Assembly: GCA_021464525.1 (NCBI GenBank)
Contig: JADRCO010000201.1
Location: 1-43,874, forward strand
From: Rhizophagus sp. LPA8_4_AMF
Lineage: Eukaryota; Glomeromycota; Glomeromycetes; Glomerales; Glomeraceae
Direction of reading: 5' to 3'
DNA length: 43,874 nt
Both the position numbers and the translations under genes were made by a program. This document shows positions 1 to 11,410 of this stretch, in pieces; position 1 is the stretch's first letter, and each line of letters starts with the position of its first letter. Below the pieces are notes generated by a model. It was not told where the DNA came from. It saw nothing but the letters and a program-made list of their open reading frames with translations, and ran no database searches.

Positions 1-144
1 ATATAATTACGCAATTTTATTGTAATAATCATGCCGATCAATGTCGATCAATGTTTTAAAACAAATAAAAAAACGTCTTAAAGCAATAAAAAACTGGTTT
101 TAATTGTTTTAAAACATCTTGATTTAAATCACGTGCCATCCCTA
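1..144. mobile_element. Possible truncated MITE, right end only
   Basis: The stretch ends in ACGTGCCATCCCTA at position 144; read on the other strand this is TAGGGATGGCACGT, like the TAGGG-type ends of hAT elements and similar to the TAGGGTTGG end of the intact element at 2685. Inside are self-complementary pieces (TGTTTTAAAACA type) and a repeated GATCAATG near 36-55. The left end lies outside the window, so no terminal repeat pair or target duplication can be checked. The call rests on one terminus and the palindromic interior and is therefore weak. Confidence 0.3.
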
Positions 145-174
145 ACTATGACATAGTTTATTTAGATTAATTAT

Positions 175-545
175 TTGAATTTTCAATTTTTAAAAGATAT
201 ACATTGAGATCCTCTTATGCTTTTATCACTAAACGAAAGTTAAATTATTTTACTATCGATTATAATTAGTTCGGAGTGTAACGATGTACTATTGATTTCT
301 ATACAAAGGTTTCACAAAGATTTCCGTCGCTCAAAAATTTGAGTCGATGCGTGATTGGTTCATTTAGTCACACCACCTCAAATTCAAGAATGAATCACTC
401 TATAATTTTAATTCCTCAAGAGATTTTTTATTTTATTACCAATTTTATGCAAATCAAATTCTCTAACATTATTATCAATTTATCATGTTTTCTACTTCAT
501 TTATCTCGAAATTATGATTTAAATGAAGCTATTAATCGCTTTTTT
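175..545 (-). pseudogene. Fragment of a protein kinase gene (decayed copy of the 4475-6405 gene)
   Basis: On the minus strand this stretch matches the intact kinase gene at 4475-6405 over parts of two of its exons. Positions 206-235 resemble 5478-5507 (exon encoding the SFSFSDKSTTGSQ stretch), 380-410 resemble 5640-5665, and 455-510 resemble 5790-5860. The matching pieces keep order but are separated by deletions, including loss of the intron and much of the exon, and no long frame remains. The catalytic half is absent. It is a partial, internally deleted duplicate, not a gene. Identity was judged by eye. Confidence 0.6.
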
Positions 546-2676
546 TTTTAATAAATTTAACTAATACATATATTTCGCTTGTTCAATTATCAATTTTCTG
601 AAAGATTTGTTTCTTACCATATTATTGAATCTTATGTTTTATTTAAAAGGAAAATAATATCCAATGATTACTCGAGAATAAAATCACGCTGATCATACAT
701 TTGAATCAGGTGAGGGTACCTTTTTTTTGAAATGTTGGAAGTACAATGCACATACATACATTTTTTTACTTAATTCTGTCTTGTATAGAATTGATTGTTT
801 CTTACTTCTCTTTGTAATTAAAAATATGGAAGGAAGTTCAAGTCAGGTAAATTATTATTTTAAGTAATATTAAAATTTAATCGATCGCAAATCATTAAAC
901 CTTATTTTATATAATAATAGAGTGGCTATCAATACTACTCCTGGTAACTTAGAGAATAATAACTCCCTTTCGTATAAAACGATTTTGTATGAAAATATGT
1001 CCAACAATCGTATCCTTCTCTAATTAGAAGAAGATGGATTCATCACGCCTGATGAAAAGGCAAAAAAACTTATTAAGTGAAAATAATTTGGAAGATTCCT
1101 TAGAAAAATTTCGAAATTTATTAACTTTTGTTAAAGAGAAATACCTTGAAGATTTAAAAATTCTAAGTAATAATACTGGAAAAGGAAAAGAAGGAAAAGG
1201 AAAAAGCTTAAATCAAATTTCATATTTAATGAAAGAACAAACATCAAATTCTAACATTTTAGATGTTATAGCAGATGAAATTATTTGTCCAACTAGTTAT
1301 TTTTTGTTTTAATTTTTTTAAATTGCTTAATGCTAATATATGTTGGATTTTAAAATATGTCCTAATTGTTGTGAAAAAATTGAAGATAATGATATTAGAT
1401 ATTTACCACAAAATTCAATTTACAAAAATTTATATACAAAATTTTTCTGAATCTGGACATATTTTACCTTCAACTGAATTAGAAAATTCCGATCAAATAT
1501 TTAAAAGTGATGATTCAGATAATTCAGAGGTTGAACTTATGTTAACTAAAAAAAAGAACTTTATGAATTCAATTATTAAATTAAAATATTAAATTCAAAT
1601 ATAATCATCATCAATAATACTTCCAAGAATTAGAAAAAAACAACATCCTACATATCAAAATATTATAAAAGAAATAAATGAAAAACATTATGAAAAGCTG
1701 AATCTTTATGTAAAGAATTTTAAATTTTTTTCCTAAAAGTTATTCTTTAAGATGCATCTTAGCTTATATTTATAGATGTCTTAACAATTATGAACAAGCA
1801 TACTTATATTTAAAAGGTGCTATTAATTTAAATCCTAAAAGACCAGCTGCTTATTTTATTCGAAGGGACCTCTAACTCATTTCACAATTTCTTAGCCGCG
1901 GACTTGGAGAAATATATTTTAGACAAAATAAATATATAGGAACAATAGATGATTTAAAATAATCATTAAATTATAAGGAAAAATAAATAATTTATATATA
2001 ATAATTGGAAATAGTTACTTATTACGTAATATTTATGATGATGCTACAGATAATTATAATATTGCCCAAATAATTATTTATGCCTTATAAATTGTGCATA
2101 CAGTTACGAAAAACAAGGGGATTATTTAAGTGCTTTAAAGATATTGGATAAATTATTAAATATCAATGAGGAGGATTCCTTGGTTTTATGTTATTATGGA
2201 GAGAGATAATATGAAACAATATAGCAAAGCTATACAATACTTTACAAAAGCAAATATTATAATTTATAGATCCAGAAAAATATTCATAATTTGATTAGGA
2301 GAGCTATTGCATATTATATTCTTCAAGAATATGATGAAAATTTTATCGTTTCTTGATAAAATTATACAATTAGATCCATTAAATAGTTCAACGTATTATA
2401 TTAAAAGTCTTATATATTATACGAAGAATGATATTAATAATGCTAAAATATCATTTAAAAAGTATGCACATTATTGAATTCTGATAATAGTTTAGCAAAG
2501 ATTCAATTATTTTATCTAGAACACTTAATAAAAATAGTTCTAAGATTTAAATAATATATAATCAAATTCTTAATACTTATAAAAGTAAACTACTGCTTTT
2601 AATTAGATGTAAAATATATATTGAATTAAAAGAGTATTTATTATTAAGCCAAACTTGATTTTGATACATTATTTAA

Positions 2677-2684
2677 ATTAACTA
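2677..2684. repeat. Left 8-bp target site duplication
   Basis: ATTAACTA directly precedes the terminal inverted repeat of the element at 2685-3145 and recurs exactly after its right end. Eight bases is the hAT-superfamily duplication length. Confidence 0.85.
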
Positions 2685-3145
2685 TAGGGTTGGATCGGTC
2701 CTAGCAAAGACCGGTCCTGCGTCGGTCTTGGGACCGGTCTTCACGGTCTTCGGTCCGAGATCTGAGGACCGGTCCGGACCGGGACCGGTAATTACCGAAA
2801 ACTGAACCTCATTATCGGTTCAGTTTTTAACGTTTTCGTAACGTTTTTTATTAAAAAAACGTGCGAAAACTTTTTTTTTTTGTGAAATTATTAATAAAAA
2901 ACGTATTCGCAACGTTTTCTATTAAAATAAACGTTGCGAAACGTTTTTTATTTGTTAAATTACATGTTAAAAAACGTTTCGCAACGTTCTTTAACTGTTT
3001 AAATAAAAACGTTGCGTAATTTAGAGGTCTTAAAATCATGGGACAAATTTCTTAAATTTAAATCGGTCCGGTCCCGGTCCAGTCCGGTCCACGTTGAAAG
3101 ACCGGTCTTTTTAGGACCGGACCGGACCGGACTAATCCAACCCTA
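2685..3145. mobile_element. Non-autonomous hAT-type MITE, 461 bp, complete
   Basis: The ends are inverted repeats: TAGGGTTGGATCGGTCC on the left, and on the right a stretch whose complement reads TAGGGTTGGATTAGTCC. Both sides are packed with subterminal GACCGGTC/GGACCGG motifs (2695-2790 and 3062-3132), GC-rich islands in AT-rich DNA. The centre (2830-3015) is made of inverted and direct AACGTTTTTTATT-type units (AACGTTGCGAAACGTTT and variants) and has no coding capacity; the 62-codon minus frame here is a by-product of the repeats. Exact 8-bp duplications flank it. TIR sequence, 8-bp duplication and lack of a transposase indicate a non-autonomous hAT derivative that inserted into the TPR gene. 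Confidence 0.85.
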
Positions 3146-3153
3146 ATTAACTA
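3146..3153. repeat. Right 8-bp target site duplication
   Basis: ATTAACTA directly after the right terminus (CCAACCCTA) of the MITE, identical to 2677-2684. Confidence 0.85.
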
Positions 3154-4474
3154 ATGAATATCATGATTACAATAAGTGTTTGTCGTATATTCATTCATTA
3201 CAAAAGTATTCGTATTTATATGAATTTTATAAAATTAATGGACATGATTTTACTAAACTTGGGCATGTATAAAGATAAGAAATATTTGAATTATTTGTTT
3301 TCTTCTATTTAAGCTAATAATTAATATCTTAAAACTCGTTAGAAAAAAAAGTATATTTTATTTCAAATCTTACAAATTTGATTAGTGAGCTTTGTCAATT
3401 TCAAGAAAGTGATATAAACAGGTAAAGTCTATTCATAATAGTACTTTAAGTCAAATTGTCTTAAATACAAATTAATCAAAATTTTAAAATCAAAGTTTAT
3501 CAGGGCTGGTATTGCGTTCTAAAGATGCAAAACTTTATTTGGATTTGCCTAAATTAACAAAACTACGTGAATATTATTATTTTATTTGTAAAATAAATGT
3601 TAAAAAAATATTATCTAAAGATTGCTTTATAAAATTTATATCTAATAATGTAAGTTAATTTTTTAAAATATCTATTATTTCATTTAATTTTAAATTCATA
3701 TTGACTTAATTATAGGGTTATCAACAATTAATTCATGATGATGTATCAAAACTTGAAGGGTTAGTTGGATTGAATATAAGCTTTTAATATGTAACACAAA
3801 TACTTCTCAACTTTGAAATAAATTCTATTGAAATGGTATGTTTTCTATTTACTTATTATTTGAATTAATTTCTCTCAAAACAAAGCATATTATTATTATT
3901 TTTGATCTACATAGAAAATCGATTATGTTCGATGTGAGAATTATAATAAAATAACTCTCATTCCTAACATAAGTTTAATAGGTTATTTGTTTCCAGATTA
4001 TCACAAATTTTTCTCAAATATTCCAGAAACTTTCAAAGATAAAAAAAAAAAAAATGGAAAATATACTTGATATAAAAGATATCCTTAACAACTTATAATT
4101 ATTTACTTTTCTTGTTATTATCAATTTTTAAAAATTGAACCATTTTTATACTATAAAAAGAAAATCTTTCGTTTTAGGAATTTTCTATTGAAAATTAAAA
4201 CTGATAACTGCTGGGAATTTACTTGAAAAATGCTTGTATGGTGTAGGATATTTCATAAAAATATTAGTAACTTAACTTTATAGTAAGAGATAAAATATTA
4301 CGTAAAACATTTATTCAAATTTTTAACTGGATAACAAATTTTATTGGTTAAATCTAACCACCGATATTTTATTATTAACGAACAACCGAAACTGTATATT
4401 ATATTATTTGATACAATAAATTTTATTTATCAAATTATAAAATATATATTATTATCTTTATTATAAATAAATTT

Positions 4475-6405
4475 TTAGAAATTTAAATCTCTGCTAAAAT
4501 AAAAGGCCTCGGGATTTTTATAATTATTAAAAAGAACCCAATCATTACTTTTAACCAATTCTTTTCTTTCAATTTCAGCTATTTCAATTATTTCAGGATT
4601 TAAATTCCATTGAATTTTCCAATTTTCAATAATATCAATAATTTCATTAATATTTGATCTATTTAAAGGTGAATTATCCCAACATTTTATCATTAAATCT
4701 AAATAAGGTTTTGGAGTCCCTTTAATAATTTCAGGACGTAAACCATTAATAATTTCTTTTATTAAATTTTCATCATGAGAAAAATGAACAAAAGATTGTT
4801 GACCTGAAGTTAATTCCCACATTATCATTGCAAAAGAATAAACGTCTGAAGCTTTAGTATATATTTCTTCTTTTTCATCATCGTTACCAATATTTGATAA
4901 TATTTCCGGTGCTATGTAAGGTATTATACCATAAAACTTTTTACTATATGATAAGGAATCAGAAAATACATTACATAAACCAAGATCTGAAATTAATATA
5001 TCATATTTTTGTGTAACATTATACTTTGAGTCTTCATTTTCATCACCTTCAAAAGATTCTGAAAGATCCAATAAAACGTTTCCACCATGAAAATCACGAT
5101 GTACGTATCCATGATCATGCATAGCTTTTAGTCCTTTCGCTATTTCTAATAATATGGAAATTTTCTGATACCAATCAATTTCAACAAAATTATCTTGAAG
5201 ATATTGACGTAAATCTCCTCCGCTTGCATATTGCATAACCAAAATGTAATCATTTGTTTCTGGATCTCGAGAAATTCCGTATAATTTTGGACATTTTTCC
5301 GAACTCATTACAGTGTAATATGAATCAAGCTGGAATAGGGGCGAAGGAGAAAAAAAAAAAAGAAAAAATTATTATAAAATTTATCTAGTTTTTATGATAA
5401 AAACGTTTCATACCTGACGTACAAAATCAGCTCCATTGATATTCTTTGAATTTTTTAATTGTTTAAGAACTACATATTGAGATCCTGTTGTACTTTTATC
5501 GCTAAACGAAAATGAAATATTTCCTTCCGTGATCTATTCAAAAATTAAATAAATTAATAATTATTATAGAAACATATATAGAATTAAAATAACAAAAAAA
5601 AAATAAATAAATCACCTCATATTCAAGTCTAGCGACAACGCGATCACTCCATAATTTTAATTCTTCAGTTTTAGAAGAAAGAGATTTTCTCTTATTTTTT
5701 AATTTATTAACAATTTTAAATAAACCATCAGATTTTTTTTTATTATCAGATAAAGATAAAGGTTGTAAACCAAATTCTCTAACATTATTAGGAGCTTCTT
5801 CATAAATTAATTTCCAAATAAAATCATCATTATGTTTTTCTACTTCATTTATCCAACCTTTCATCGTACCAAAATAAAGTCCATTATTCCAAGAAGCGAG
5901 ATAAACTTTACTATAACCACCTTCTTCTAATAATATTATATTTTCAAATTCATCAAAAGGAATTAATTTTAAATAATTTTCTTTAACAGAATTTGTTAAT
6001 TGAGTTTTTTTAATAAATTCATCTAATAAATCTATTTCACTTGTCCAATAACCAAAATTTTCTTTAAATAATTTTGTTTCACATTCGTTACACCATAATA
6101 TTGAATTTTTTTTATAAGGTGTTTTACATTTAAAACAATATTCTGATGGTGATAAAAGTGATGAAGATGATGGAATTGGTTCATTTGGTAATATTTTTAG
6201 ATAGTTATAAACTCTATTAAAATATGTTTCCGCATAATCTTTTGATGCTTGTTTACTTCCTAAATATGGTTGTCGCTTTTCTGATTGCATCTCTAAATAA
6301 ATAAAAATAAATAAAAATAAAAAGAATATTAATGAATTTTAAAAAATTATTAAAATAGCGCTTTAAATAACAATATGATAACTTACCTTGATTTTTTATC
6401 CCCAT
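4475..6405 (-). CDS. Tyrosine-kinase-like protein kinase with N-terminal Cys motif
   Basis: Likely a cytosolic serine/threonine or dual-specificity kinase of the TKL-like family expanded in Rhizophagus. Model: exons 6405-6387, 6292-5616, 5533-5414, 5329-4475 (556 residues); all junctions are GT-AG and in phase. The 19-nt first exon (MGIKNQ) is less certain; the alternative start is the ATG at 6290. Residues about 59-78 carry a CxxC...CxxC pair (CFKCK, WCNEC), a small zinc-ribbon-like motif. A glycine-rich loop (EEGGYSKVY) lies near 129, but the candidate beta-3 lysine (YVVLKQL) comes only about 115 residues later, in the next exon: an unusually long insert. Catalytic HRDFHGGN is near 349, metal-binding SDLG (for DFG) near 386, then APE and DVYSF. 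The core residues are present, so it may be active despite the insert. A broken partial copy lies at 175-545. Confidence 0.85.
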
Positions 6406-7893
6406 TACTTTTTTTACAAAAAAAATATATATATACAGTATATATATAGTTCTACGAGAAAAATTAAATTCTTGCGAAAAAAAGAAAAATTCAATTTTGA
6501 GAATAAAAAGAAAATTCAATTTTAAGAATATAAAGAAATTTGAGAATAAAAAGAAGAAAATTCAAATTTGAGAATAAAAAAAAAAAAATATAATTTCTAA
6601 AAAAAAATCCACTATATTTAATTTGTAAATAATAAATACTTAAAAATTATTTGTTTATCATATACAGAATATGAATGAATAAACAATGATCATCAGCCGA
6701 AAATCAAAAATCCTATTGTTAATCTTGTAAAAAAAAAAAGTTGAAACAAAAAAAAACAAAAAAAATAAAAAAAAAAAAAGACCAAAAAAATCCTTAAACG
6801 AAAAACAAAGAGCCTATTTTAAAAGAAAAAAAAAATTTAATTTTTATTTGTTTTTATTTTTTTTTAATTACAATACATATAATAATATACTTCCCGATAA
6901 TTCCGACACAAAAATATTTTTATTTTGTACATCCTATTATTGTACAAGAATAATTGTATTAATTATATTGTTCATGTGATAATTTCTGTGCAGGCGTGCA
7001 GCAAACTTTTTTAAACTTATTCGCGTCGAAACTCAGACATATATCTATTTAAATTCATATAACACGTATCATGACATATGTAATTTAAATAATGAGGAAT
7101 TTCCTCCTCCAAGTTCTATTTCTTCTTCTGATAAATCCGAAGAAGAGATTATTGAGATTCGTAATCACCTTCTTGCTACACATTTCATCTACAATACCAT
7201 GCACAAATTGATTCTACGAAATAAAGATTCATAACTCCACAGTTTAAATATGCATTTATAATTCAATACACAAAATAGAAGCATGACGCATCGGATTTGT
7301 AATAAATTCAAACTCAATGTTCTATTTTAATCATACGTTCAAAACCTACAACAAATGATTAATTTAGAATTAATATACGTACGTTAAGCAATAATAAGGT
7401 TAACTATTAAATTAAATTATATTTAATGTGGCACAGTATAAGTATTAAAACGAATAATAATGTCGAACAGAAAACACAATGCTAATACCGACCGGCATCT
7501 TAATACGAGAGTCTATACTTATTGTTTCACGAGTGAGATAAAGATTCGACTAAAATAACAGATTCCTGAGAAGATTGATGCACTGAAACTTTCTAATCGA
7601 TCTTATGTAACTTTATATTTTAGGTAATTAAAAAAAAAAAATATTTATCACCCGATATTCCTAATTTAAATATGATCGTCATTAAATTTTTTTTTTTACG
7701 CCAATGCATTGTTCTTAAATCAAATATAAATATCTTATGAAATTCATTGTTAAAAATGATAAAAAATGACTAAAAACACACGGATAATTTTTTGATTTTG
7801 ATTATTATTATGTTATCTTTCTTTATATATAATATAAAAATAAATATACATTATACAATACATAAAAAATTTACGAGAAAATAAATATATCGT
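6406..7893. other. Gene-free spacer with one unassigned open stretch
   Basis: Mostly poly-A/poly-T and AT-rich DNA (6540-6860 is nearly all A tracts). On the plus strand a frame without ATG is open from about 6991 (after a TGTGCAG acceptor-like site) to the TAA at 7232-7234. It encodes an acidic, serine-rich stretch (NEEFPPPSSISSSDKSEEE) and then NHLLATHFIYNTMHKL. Codon-like composition suggests an old exon, but no partner exon was found. Nothing else is recognised. Confidence 0.4.
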
Positions 7894-10025
7894 TTATCTA
7901 TATCTTCTAAGCTCATCTTCTAAGCTAATACTTAATCTCATTTCAGCCGCTGATGAAACCAGTTCATCAAAAAGGTAAGATAATAAAGTTTTTCTGCCTT
8001 TAAGTTCTTCATTATTCATTGGAATTTTACATCTCTTAACAATTGAAATCCTATTTAGCCATCTTTGTAATGCTTCTAAACTATTTGCTGTAGATGAATG
8101 AATTGGTATGGCTCTCTTATGTGATGTAATAGCTTTACCATAACTATTACGCGCCCATCCATGCCAGAATGCACATACTAATCCAATCATGCATCCAACT
8201 ACCGTCTGTAAAAGTAAAAAAAATACATATATAATATATATATATATTTTAACAAAATAATTAAAAAAACATGGTGATAATAATTATAATAATATTTTAC
8301 CGTTATAGGACCAAATGGAACATTGTCTGTTTGTCGATAATAATGATATATTGATGGTAACGCGATAGCTATAAGACTTAAATGGTCGAATAAAAAAAAA
8401 ATATATAAATTAGTTGTGATATATTGATTCCCCTAATAGTCTAAAACATACACTGGTAAAATACATACACTGATAAAATATAAGAAAAATTGGCCATGCT
8501 TTTGCGTTTTTTCCATTTTTCTATATCTGCTTGTAAGTTCATATATGCTGTTTCTACACTACGATCAATCTCACGGACAATCATTGTAAGTTCTTGGAGA
8601 CGATCTATTAAAAATATATATATATTTTTTTTTTAGATAAATTAAAAAAGTAACTTTTCTCTCAAAGAAATAAATTTTAAAAATTTACCTTCAAATCTGT
8701 CGAATCCAATATCGATTAAAGCTTTTTCTAAATCTGTAAGACTTTCAATATATTTAACTTTCATGTATTTTATTGAACCAGCAAATAATGGACATACTCC
8801 AGGTGAATGAAATTCTTCGTATATTTCGTTCAAATGAACCAAATCACGTATTAAATTTAATATTCGTACCGATAATAAGAAATATGAATCATATATAAGC
8901 TATAAAGTAATAAAAATTTCGATTATTATAATTTTAAATTTTTTAAATTAATTGAATTTTTTTGATCAAAGAATTAATACATACATTATCAAACTTTTTT
9001 TCGACTTTACGATCCTGAATTAAAGAGTTAAGAACTTCAATAAATAATTTTCCCATATCTTCATCAAATATATAACGAGCACGGGTTAACACTACAGTCA
9101 TAAACATTCCATTAATACTTCGATCAATACTTATAATTGGACCGGGAAATAATTTTTCGAAAGCTCCTGATTCAAAATCATCTAATAAATCATCTATAAC
9201 TACATCTAATATTGCTGGATCAATAGAATCACTTAACGCTCTCAGTTTTGTATAATGTCTTGCTTCAGATTTAAAAAATAAATTTTCATTTGACATATTT
9301 GATGAACGTAAAATACATTCATAACTTGTGCTATCTAATGGTATCCAATCTGCAAAACCATTTAAAGTTAATGAAGCTATTGAAGCAGAAGTTCGAAGTC
9401 CTTCTACAACAAAAGCGTGTGGTTTATTACTAAACTTGATTTTAATCTATTCATAAATAAAAATTAATATTAAAAATATGATAATAAAATAAAGAAATAT
9501 AAATTATTATTACCTTTAACATATCAGAATTACTTATTTCAATAGAGGAACCAGTCCTTAATTCTATTCTATTATCCAAACATTTTGAATAAGTCCTTTC
9601 GAATTCATTTAAGAAAGACACGGAACTCACTGGTCCCACAACTTGTGTAATTGCTTCAGTAATATCATGTTTTGTACCCTACGGGAATAAGCGGATAATG
9701 TTATAAAAAATTAAGAAATAATAAGCTTCCCGAATATATCCCGTTTCCTCCTTTTCTGCACTTCCTGTACACCCGCCCCCAAATTTTCAACTTTTACCTT
9801 GAAATTATATATTTGAAATAAAGCGTAGTCTGTATCAAAATGAAATTTAGTAGCGATATCCTCTTCAACAAAATGAAATCTACCGTTGTAATAAATTATA
9901 GGTTTTATAGAACAATGACTATAATATGCCATATTGGTAGTCATATAAATATTTATTTCGTTTAAACAATTCAAGGAATTTTCGGAAGAGAGAAATCGGC
10001 CTAGATATGAAGGTTTACGAGGCAT
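7894..10025 (-). CDS. Unrecognised two-transmembrane protein family, member A (529 aa)
   Basis: I do not recognise this family. Seven exons: 10025-9798, 9678-9514, 9446-8985, 8899-8689, 8604-8469, 8376-8301, 8205-7894; 529 residues. The start at 10025 (MPRKPS) is chosen over the ATG six codons upstream because the paralogue at 32648-34551 begins MPTRSP. Conserved with the paralogue are KPIIYYNGRFHFVE, YALFQIYNF, LNGFADWIPLDS, an acidic helical stretch, EKLFPGPIISIDR, and FDED-GKLFIEVLNSLI. Near the C-terminus, after a charged helix (DIEKWKKRK), are two likely membrane helices, about 396-413 (ILSVLIAIALPS) and 427-446 (VVGCMIGLVCAFW), then a basic tail with GRKTLLSYLF. No signal peptide is seen. 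The layout suggests a cytosolic N-terminal domain anchored by a C-terminal hairpin in a membrane (inference). Confidence 0.8.
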
Positions 10026-11410
10026 TGTGCATGGCGGAATCACATAACCTTAATCCTATTAAGGTAATTGAACGCCAATACCAGCCCCAATCATTCAATC
10101 ATTAACAAGCACCGGAATGTACTGTAATGTAAGGATAAAGTAAGATTATCAAAAATGACTGGAAAATAATTAAAAAAAAATAGGTTATGGTTCATTTTTT
10201 TTATATATATATATATAACATGAGACACTAAATTTGGATATTAAATATTTTATAAAATCTTTATTGGGAAAGATTTTCATTGTTATACCTTCTTTGGTAA
10301 TTTTCAGCCAATTGAAAAAAATTTATAGAAACTTCCTCTTTTGAAGAAGAAAATTATTTTACGGGTTTTCACATTTTCATACAGAAAGGTCACATGAAGT
10401 TATTTTACATAACTCCGACAAATTTGTACATTTTATACTAAAAAGCATAATTAAAACAAGACACGTTGTTTTCAAAAATTAAACCCATTTGTATTGCGTT
10501 ACCAAAAAGAAGAAAATCAGGAAATGATAGTATGAATCAATTATTATGCAAATCAATTTTTCAAAAGAATCTTCTATTATTTATTTATATTTAGAATTAT
10601 TTTTCAAACTTACTTTCTTTATTTTTTTTTTTTAAAAAAAAAAAAAAAATTTTTTTTAAAAAAAAAATTAAAATTTTTGCATGCAAGCGGGCGCAATTTC
10701 TAACGGAAAAAAACTTTTAAGTATCAAGTGTCAGTTATCAGGTATCACATGAACTAAAAATGCAAATTACATTTATTAAAATTCAAATCCGATAACAAGG
10801 TATCACGAATTCTCGTTGTTATTGCCAAAAAAAAAAATGATTTTTTTTTTTTAAATGAATATTTTAGATGGGCGTCCAGATCTTCGGTGGACTTGTCCGC
10901 AGTGTGTGTTTATTGTAGAATGTGACATACTAAAAATAATAGACGCTTAAAATCGGCATAAACGTTAATCATTGATCCATCATTCACAACATTAAATTCG
11001 CGTGAATTTTTTTTTTAATCGTGTTTTCCAAATATCGTGTAAAGCTGTGCCTAATATTTTGGACATTGTCATATGATTATTAAAAATTTTGTCTGTTGTA
11101 ACTCTGCCAATTCTTGGGGTAAATTAATTTTCTGTAAAGTTTTTTTCATACTTTAACCTTGAACAAAAGAGTTTTCATTATTCTTTTCTTTTTTTGGTAA
11201 TTTTATTAATTTTATTAATTATTTTTTATAATTATTAGAAAAGTAATAACGATTGGCCAAAAACGTGAGCTATTGTTTCTTCTATTGCGTGAAGTCAAGT
11301 GCTACGATGATCGTAAATCTGTGTGACAAACAAAAAAATTTTTTTTCTTTAAATTTTTTACTCACAGTTAAGATAAAACATTAGAGAGAATAAATACAAT
11401 ATAAGGTCAA
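10026..11410. other. Intergenic region between member A and RRP5 (divergent)
   Basis: Both neighbours are transcribed outward, so this 1.4 kb should contain both promoters. I see an AT dinucleotide run near 10203-10217, the T/A palindrome at 10622-10668, then a short more GC-rich patch (10680-10700, TGCATGCAAGCGGGCG). No open frame, RNA gene or clear TATA element can be supported. Confidence 0.5.
10622..10668. repeat. Homopolymer T/A palindrome
   Basis: A run of T, then about 15 A, then T again, then A: a nearly perfect self-complementary tract of about 45 bp. It is the longest of a set of T(n)A(n) tracts in this window. Confidence 0.8.

Larger units (their letters stand above)
825..4098 (+). 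pseudogene. TPR-repeat protein pseudogene, split by a MITE
   Basis: Translating in shifting frames gives a continuous TPR-like protein. It starts at the ATG at 825 (MEGSSSQ, then a GTAAAT intron), passes an acidic/lysine-rich N-terminal part (1034-1310, one open frame) and a CPNCCE segment near 1355. Tetratricopeptide units follow from about 1735 to 2670 (NNYEQAYLYLKGAINLNP; QGDYLSALKILDKLLNINEE; KNDINNAKISFKKY). Frameshifts and stops break it at least ten times. The 461-bp MITE at 2685-3145 sits inside the TPR region. Beyond it a C-terminal part survives in better condition: an exon near 3510-3650, an intron with GTAAGT donor and TTATAG acceptor (about 3651-3716), and a last piece ending at the TAA at 4096-4098. 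The gene is dead; the parent family is TPR-only as far as can be seen. Confidence 0.7.

Noticed and set aside
339..551. Plus-strand 70-codon frame at the left end
   Set aside because: It overlaps the minus-strand kinase fragment and is a shadow of it.
2851..3039. Minus-strand 62-codon frame inside the MITE
   Set aside because: Produced by the repeated AACGTTTTTTATT units; no independent coding sign.
6253..6519. Minus-strand 88-codon frame upstream of the first kinase
   Set aside because: Phe/Ile/Tyr-rich, runs through the probable first intron and is out of frame with the kinase.
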